The notes below the pieces were generated by a model. That model worked only from the letters and a program-made list of their open reading frames with translations, made no database searches and was not told the DNA's origin. A stretch of DNA of 64,000 nt from contig NC_088795.1 in NCBI RefSeq assembly GCF_011386835.1, positions 12,567,441 to 12,631,440 on the forward strand, given 5' to 3'. The stretch comes from Chrysemys picta bellii (taxonomy: Eukaryota; Chordata; Testudines; Emydidae). The position numbers were made by a program, and so were the translations under genes. Positions 58,361 through 64,000 of this stretch are shown piece after piece (the stretch's first letter is position 1; each line of letters begins with the position of its first letter).

Positions 58361-59168
58361 CAGAGGTGGGCAAACTATGGCTCATGGGCTGCATCCGGCC
58401 TGTTAGACCTTTTAATCCGGCCCTGGAGCTCCTGCCAGGCAGTAGGGATTGCCCTACTCCATGCGGCTCACGGGAAGCAGCCAGCATGTCCCCCCTCCAG
58501 CTCCTACATGTAGGGGCAGCCAGGGGGCTGCACAGCTGCTCCCACTCCAAGTCCTGCCCCCACTGTGTATTGTAGCCAATAGGAGCTGTGGGGGTGGCGC
58601 CTATGGATGGGGCAGCGTGCAGAGCCGCCTGGCTACACCTCTGCATAGGAGCCAGAGGGGGGAGATGACACTGCTTCCGGGAGCTGGTTGAGGTAAGCGC
58701 CACTGGGAACCCGCACCCTGACCCCCTCCCATGCCTGAAGCCCCTGCCGCAGCTGTTATCCCCCTCCCACCCTCTGAACCCCTCGCTCCCAGCCCGGAAC
58801 ACCTCCTTCCCCCCAAACCCCTCATCCCCAGCCCCACCCCAGAGCCTGCACCCCCAACCGGAGCCCTCACTCCCCCCTGCCCCATCCCTGATCCCCCTCC
58901 TGCCCTCCAAACCTCTCGATCCTAGCCCGGAGCACCCTCCTTCACCCCAAACCCCTCACCCCCAACCCTACCCCAGAGCCCACACCCGCCCACCCCCTGC
59001 CCCACACCCTGAACAACTCATTTCTGCCCCACCCTAGAGCCCGCATCCCCAGCCAGAGCCCTCACCCCCTCCCGTACCCCTGCCCCCAATTTCGTGAGCA
59101 TTCATGGCCCACCATACAATTTCTATACCTAGATGTAGCCCTCGGGCCAAAAAGTTTGCCCACCCCCG
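58361..59168. mobile_element. hAT non-autonomous element, 'CAGAGGTGGGCAAAC' family
   Basis: Ends CAGAGGTGGGCAAACTATGG and AAAAAGTTTGCCCACCCCCG are inverted, with a perfect 8-bp duplication TCCTAGAC (58353-58360, 59169-59176). The 808-bp interior is C-rich (about 58690-59070), and the 191-aa minus frame across it is a composition artefact. Confidence 0.92.
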
Positions 59169-59176
59169 TCCTAGAC

Positions 59177-60010
59177 CCTTTTTCTTCATCACGCTTCCCA
59201 CTATGAAGCCAGCATGTGACAACCGTTCCAGTGGTCTAGAGTCGCACCCAAACCCTGCTGCATAAAGACCACATGAGGGTTTCAAATGGTGTTTGGTATC
59301 TTGCCAGCCTGCATCTCTGTGTTCGTGATAATGAGTTCTTAGTTTGCAAGGTCCTCTGGGTTGGGACCATATCATCCTATTTGTTTGCACAGTACCAAGA
59401 ACAATGGGGCCCCAATCATGACTGGAGATTCTGAGTGCTGCCCCAGTAGCAAGAAACTAGCAACAACGGAGCCATGCGGTGCTCTGCCCACTCCACTTTA
59501 TGGATTGCATCACACCCCCGTTGAGGAAATAACTTTCAACATGCTATTATATCCTTGCACAACCATGCGTGACTCGCTTACTGGAGCACTTTTGCCTAAA
59601 GCCATGCTTGGGTCATAACACTGGGACCAGAATCCAGATCTGAATTTCCCCATTGTTTTGGGGGTGTTTGGATCCAGGGATTTCATGTGGGCTCCTTTCT
59701 AGGGGGACATTTAAAATACCTTTGCAAAATGATTACCGAGACACATTGTAGACCTAGCAGGTGGAATGCAGTGGTTAAACACGCCACAGGCTATTAAATA
59801 ATGCTTCCTAATTCATGGGTGTGACTTCGCCCAAATCCTTAGAATACATGGGCGCAAAGGTACGCCCATGAGCAAAGAAAATCCAATAGTCAGAGAAAGC
59901 AGCTATCTCCATCGCACATGGCCATTGAGTCGGCTGGCGAGAGGACTGTGGGACTTAAATACTCAATGATAATCCAGGTGAGAACATCTATAATAGACAC
60001 TGTTCAGATA
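59177..60010 (+). other. No recognisable gene; old repeat tail at 59355-59440
   Basis: TTGGGACCATATCATCC, GTTTGCACAGTACCAAGAAC and AATGGGGCCCCAATCATGAC are a diverged relative of 30440-30555. Otherwise unassigned. Confidence 0.45.
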
Positions 60011-60012
60011 AG

Positions 60013-60204
60013 CCAATGTTTTCAAAGTTGGGTGCCTAAAAATTAGGCACCTAAATCCCTACTTAGGCACAAAATGAATGGCCTCATTGTCAGAAGTGCC
60101 AAGTACCCACAGCTCCTATGGAAGTCATGGGTGCTCAGGATATCTGGAAATCAAGCTACTTATTTAGGTACCTAACTATCAAAAGCCAAGTTTGAAAATA
60201 TTGG
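60013..60204. mobile_element. Palindromic MITE, 'TTAGGTGCCTAA' family
   Basis: The arms CCAATGTTTTCAAAGTTGGG and CCAAGTTTGAAAATATTGG are inverted, with internal GGTGCCTAAAAATTAGGCAC and TTATTTAGGTACCTAACTAT. Related to 4105, 31352 and 33829. Confidence 0.65.
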
Positions 60205-60357
60205 CCTTAGATTGCCATTAGGGATTCCAGGTTGAAGTTAACACCTGACTAAGCCTCATCTAAGCAAAAATTTGAAAATAGGATTGTAGAAAAGCAACAT
60301 GAAAGTACCTTAGATTTACCATTTATGAAGGGGAAGCAAGAAGCTAGGAGGAGAGAA

Positions 60358-60445
60358 GGTGCAGTGGTTCGGGCACTAGCGTGGTACATAAAAGACCCAA
60401 GTTTAATTCCCTGCTCCACTACAGACCTCCTGTGTTACTGATCCA
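60358..60445 (+). mobile_element. MIR-like SINE fragment
   Basis: GTGCAGTGGTTCGGGCACTA, AGACCCAAGTTTAATTCCCT and GCTCCACTACAGACCTCCTG contain tRNA-like box A and B remnants and the MIR core. Confidence 0.6.
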
Positions 60446-60602
60446 GAAAGGTCTGAGCTCAAGTTAAACCAGGACTCAGGGTCTGAGCCCTATTGCTTTG
60501 CAGTGTGTGTATACAGCCCCACATGTCTTGGATCCTGACTCCTGGAAGTCAGCCAGAGTATCCCACAATTCCCTGGAACAACTTCCTTAGTATTCTCTAT
60601 CC

Positions 60603-60935
60603 CAGTGGTTCCCAAACTTGTTCCGCCGCTTGTGTAGGGAAAGCCCCTGGCGGGCTGGGCCAGTTTGTTTACCTGCCGCGTCCGCAGGTTCGGCTGCTCG
60701 CAGCTCCCACTGGCCGCGGTTCACTGCTCCAGGCCAATGGGGGCTGCTGGAAGCGGCGCAAGCCGAGGGACGTACTGGCCGCCACTTCCAGCAGCTCCCA
60801 TTGACCTGGAACAGCGAACCACGGCCAGTGGGAGCTGCGATCGGCTGAACCTGCGGACGCGGCAGGTAAACAAACCGGCCCGGCCTGCCAGGGGCTTTCC
60901 CTGAACAAGTGGCAGAACAAGTTTAGGAACCACTG
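60603..60935. mobile_element. hAT foldback element, near-perfect palindrome
   Basis: Ends CAGTGGTTCCCAAACTTGTT and GAACAAGTTTAGGAACCACTG, perfect 8-bp duplication CTCTATCC (60595-60602, 60936-60943). The arms stay complementary for about 130 bp (GGAAAGCCCCTGGCGGGCTG with CGGCCTGCCAGGGGCTTTCC; CCGCGTCCGCAGGTTCGGC with GCTGAACCTGCGGACGCGG). This yields open frames on both strands that are near copies of each other. Confidence 0.93.
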
Positions 60936-60943
60936 CTCTATCC

Positions 60944-61169
60944 CAACAATCTGCAATCTACTCTATCAAAAATGGAAGCCTCCCCTTCCCCCCCCTTTGC
61001 AAACAGCAGCAGCTCAGGTCAGCGTTAACCCATTCTTTTCTGATCACCGATCTGCAAGCACCCTATCAGAGAGCCTCCTGGGTTTGCAATGGAGAGCAAA
61101 TCCATCAAGCCTTTTGCAAAGCGAGCTGCTTCCTGGTAATGTGCAGGGTGGGCAGTAAAGTTTTCCCAC
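60944..61169. other. No recognisable gene
   Basis: Short unassigned stretch. Confidence 0.35.
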
Positions 61170-61424
61170 AGTGCACCAGGGTCCTAAGGCTAGAGTAGCC
61201 ACATTGCATAGAGGGCTTAGAGCCTCTGGGATTTGGTTACTTTGACTTGGGTCTGCGCACTGCAGGGTGGACAGCAGAGCCCCAGGGCTCAAGCACAGGT
61301 TAGAAAAGCCTTAACCTAGGGTTAAAATACAATATAGATGCTCAAGTCCAGCATTCCCTAACATGGGTCAGCTGACTTGTGTCCCATTAACCCTGGGCTT
61401 ATTTGGCAGTGTAGACAGCCCCTT
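61170..61424. mobile_element. Harbinger-like MITE remnant
   Basis: The right part GGCAGTGTAGACAGCCCC followed by TTA and the body (AACCTAGGGTTAAAATACAA, TAGATGCTCAAGTCCAGC) resemble Harbinger-type MITEs. The left end is not clear. Confidence 0.4.
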
Positions 61425-62241
61425 AGATGTATATCACTACAGTCAGAGGAGACTCGTTGGGGTTTCAGAGATGGGTATATTTTTATATAATGTTTAAAAA
61501 AAGTAAAATCTAATTTTATCTCCCAAAAAGTCATCGTTTTGCTAAAGTGGATGAGAGCAGGGGGATGGGGGGAACACACCGCAAGAGCAGGCTACCTCTG
61601 CAGGGGTCTGCATTTGGCTATGAACTGGCTCGTCCTGCCAGGCATGGAGAGCCTCCTGCGATCTCCTGAATGTTCTCTGTTCCCACTGCAGGCAATGGGA
61701 CTTTAGGACACTCAGCACCACTCCGAAAGCACTCAGCCTCCTGCTGGCTTGGGCCTTATGTGGAACGGCCCATCCAGCTCTGCTGAGCACAAGATGCTAT
61801 TGTGGAGAAAGAAGAGCAAGTGGCCAGCTGAGAGCACTGCGTTATGCTTCCTCAATCCCTGGTTAGCCCCGGAGCCCCCCTACAAGCACTGAGTGGTCTT
61901 TTCCGAGGTCTGGTGCATACGAAGCACTTGCTCTCAATGCTACACCTAAAGGGAAGGAGACAGTGAATACAATATTTGCCTTGAAAAAAATACATAAAAA
62001 TAAGCAGTGCGTAACTTTTAGGTACAATGGGCCAGAACCTCAGCTGGCATCAATCAGCGTAGCACCATTGACCTCAGCTGGTGCAAATCAGAACAGCCCT
62101 AATTTATGCCACTTGCTGGCCAGCCAGCCCCAGGTTAGAAGAAAACAAGAGCACTTTCGCTCACAGCCTACTCCTCTGTGCTGACTGCTGTTTGGCTGCA
62201 AGTGCAATTCTATCTCCAGGGCTGGACCAGCACGACAGTCT
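61425..62241. other. No recognisable gene
   Basis: GGGCCAGAACCTCAGCTGGC to CAGCTGGTGCAAATC (62029-62090) is half of an old amniote palindromic repeat. Otherwise unassigned. Confidence 0.35.
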
Positions 62242-62454
62242 GTGTTAGGAATTAATCAATATAAATGTACACCAGGAGCTATGACAGCTCGAAAGGGGAT
62301 GTTACTTTTACTGTGCGTTATGTTGCTGGCAAATATAAAGCTCAGCGCTTTAGAGGTGGGTCTGTTACTCAGAACTCTTCCAGCTTTACAAGAAACAGAA
62401 AATAAATCTCGATTTGCCAGCTACAACAGAACAGACTCATTGGGCACTGGATAA
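62242..62454 (+). CDS. Signal-peptide-like ORF, possible first exon
   Basis: 70-aa frame. From the second ATG (62281) it reads MTARKGMLLLLCVMLLANIK, a credible secretory signal: basic N-region, Leu/Val-rich core, then LSALE. A donor-like GAG|GTGGGT lies at 62353-62361, so residues after LSALE may be intron. CAATATAAATG (62258-62268) could be a TATA-like element. I found no matching second exon downstream in the window and recognise no family. It could well be chance. Confidence 0.18.
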   Translation: MLGINQYKCTPGAMTARKGMLLLLCVMLLANIKLSALEVGLLLRTLPALQETENKSRFASYNRTDSLGTG

Positions 62455-64000
62455 AGTAAATCTCTGGCCCTGCCTTACAAAAACAAGTAAGAAAACCCAG
62501 AAACCTACGATCGGCGTTTTGATGCACTGCCAAGAGCTGGGAAATTATTATTGCTGACCCGCTGTGTCTTACTCCAGCCTTTTTTATTTTCACAGTGATG
62601 CTGGTTCATGGCTGGGGCTGCAAACGGGGCTTAGTTGCTGCAGAGAACGCACTGGGGCGGCTTCCCTGGCGTGCTGAGTGCTTGTGAAAGTGCCTTACCA
62701 ATGCTGCTCAAATTGGCAACACTATTCGATTTTTTTGTCGAGCGCACTACTCCCTGGAAACGTGAAGCTTCTACCCGTGCTACAGCGAACTCTAGGAATG
62801 AGATTTTCTCCAATATAATTGGTCTATCAGTGGCATTTCTAGTGCACCCAGCACCACTATACCCATATTTCACAAGGTCTCCTGAGTTGAGTCCAATTGT
62901 CTAATTTCTGAAGGTGAAAACTAGGTCAGTACCATATGGATCTTATTCAAAGTCCTGTGAAATCCATGGGAGTCTTTCCATGTACTTCAATGGACCTCAG
63001 ATACAGCTTTATGTAAATATTTTCCGGGGGGTGGGGATAGGGGAGAGGAAAACATCAACTAGGGATATTTTTTCGTAACACAGGGAGCTAATGTATAGAA
63101 CCTCTCAGCTTAGAGGTGAACCGCAAAGCAAAAACGTCACATCAGAAACTGGGGCTAATAAATAACGAAGTGTGTTTAAAATGTTTTCTTCTACTTAGTA
63201 TCAGCATGACTTTTTATTTCTATTGCAGTAGCACCCAGGGACTCCTACCAGAGATCAGGGCCTCCTTGTATTTTGAAATATGCAAATAAATAACATCGTA
63301 GTTCCTGTTGCAGAGACCTTGCCATTAATTATCACAAATAGCAGGTCATGACCTTTTGCTGGAAGACTCTGGCAAGATTTTCAGAGGATCCAGAGGGAGG
63401 TATTGCAAGGGGACAGACATTGTAAAACTCAACGTTTTTTCCTCCTTTGGCTGCACACTGGGAGAGCTGAGGTTTCAGCCTCCTGTGATATCTTCACCTA
63501 GATCCTCAAGGGATCTAACCGACAAAAAAAAGGAACATGGGATCTGATATGATTAATCATAACACGCCAACAGCGAAAAATAAAAACTGAGGTGGTGTTT
63601 CTTTATCAAAGCAGTAAAGGATACCAGCAGCAGATTCACAGGGTTATGATGTCATCATGGCGACGCATAGAATGGACTTTCATCTTGAAGGGTCCCTTGC
63701 ACGTCGTCTTCCTATGGCAGGAGTCAGTAGGAGAGGATTTAGGCCTCATTAATCCCTCAACCTTGGCCTTGTGCTCTACTTCCTTTTGACCTCAGCTCTA
63801 AAAACACATGCCTTCTTCTCCACGTTGGACCTGGCCCCACCACTGCAGTAGTCTGGTTCCCAACTGGCGCAAAACTGCAACTTGCTGGGGTCGTCCAAGT
63901 GTCTCCTCATTTGCGACAAGATCAATCCAACAAATATTAAGAATACGATGTAACTTTTGACATTGAAAATTGTTCAGTTTTCTCTCCCCAGCTGTTTTTA
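62455..64000. other. No recognisable gene; old repeat tail at 63225-63300
   Basis: TAGCACCCAGGGACTCCTAC, AGATCAGGGCCTCCTTGTAT and GCAAATAAATAAC (63230-63295) are a diverged relative of 30440-30555. Otherwise unassigned to the window end. Confidence 0.4.

Noticed and set aside
58335..58910. 191-aa minus-strand frame
   Set aside because: Lies across hAT 58361-59168 and its C-rich body; no domain.
60618..60956. Overlapping similar proteins on both strands
   Set aside because: They are mirror products of the palindromic hAT element.

Overview
This is an intron-bearing, repeat-rich vertebrate nuclear window. The repeat set (CR1 LINE 3' ends, a tRNA-derived SINE with a CR1-like tail, MIR-like SINEs, Penelope-like elements with GIY-YIG endonuclease, and many short hAT and Harbinger elements) together with a chicken-like CXCL8 gene points to a non-avian sauropsid, most likely a cryptodiran turtle. 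The species call is inference; no search was run.

Only one gene is firmly supported. It is a complete four-exon ELR+ CXC chemokine of the CXCL8 (interleukin-8) type on the minus strand, CDS 15633 down to 12816. Exon sizes (64, 136, 84, 31 coding nt) and phases agree with those I recall for human CXCL8. Upstream are a TATA box, an NF-kB site in a CXCL8-like context and an AP-1 site. The 3' UTR carries AU-rich instability elements.

Bases 1-554 are a second copy of the sequence just upstream of this promoter (15849-16412). The window therefore starts inside the promoter-upstream region of a tandem paralogue whose gene should lie immediately to the left, also on the minus strand; the repeat period is 15,848 bp.

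The rest is mostly mobile DNA. Recognised pieces are: a Penelope-like element with RT and GIY-YIG remains (1085-3108, minus) and further copies or 3' tails at 9592, 12970, 14741, 22233, 39591 and 54867; a 3 kb hAT-bounded composite (4881-7882); shorter hAT elements at 8936, 10967, 16423, 21580, 31585, 32880, 41125 (with another nested in it), 55533, 58361 and 60603, most with 8-bp target duplications; Harbinger-type MITEs at 8764, 26402, 32465 and 45381; a 2.4 kb CR1 copy (25500-27950, minus) cut by one of these MITEs; a 676-bp solo LTR at 51446-52121; and several SINEs.

Two less certain protein-coding signals may deserve attention. One is a small two-exon ORF with good splice and poly(A) signals (28893 down to 28395, minus). 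The other is a decayed coding region (about 38565 down to 36990, minus) that resembles a multiplied, possibly transposon-derived protein family. Long stretches at 16.7-19.9, 34-36.9, 41.9-45.2, 45.7-51.4, 52.1-54.8 and 61.4-64 kb show no recognisable gene.
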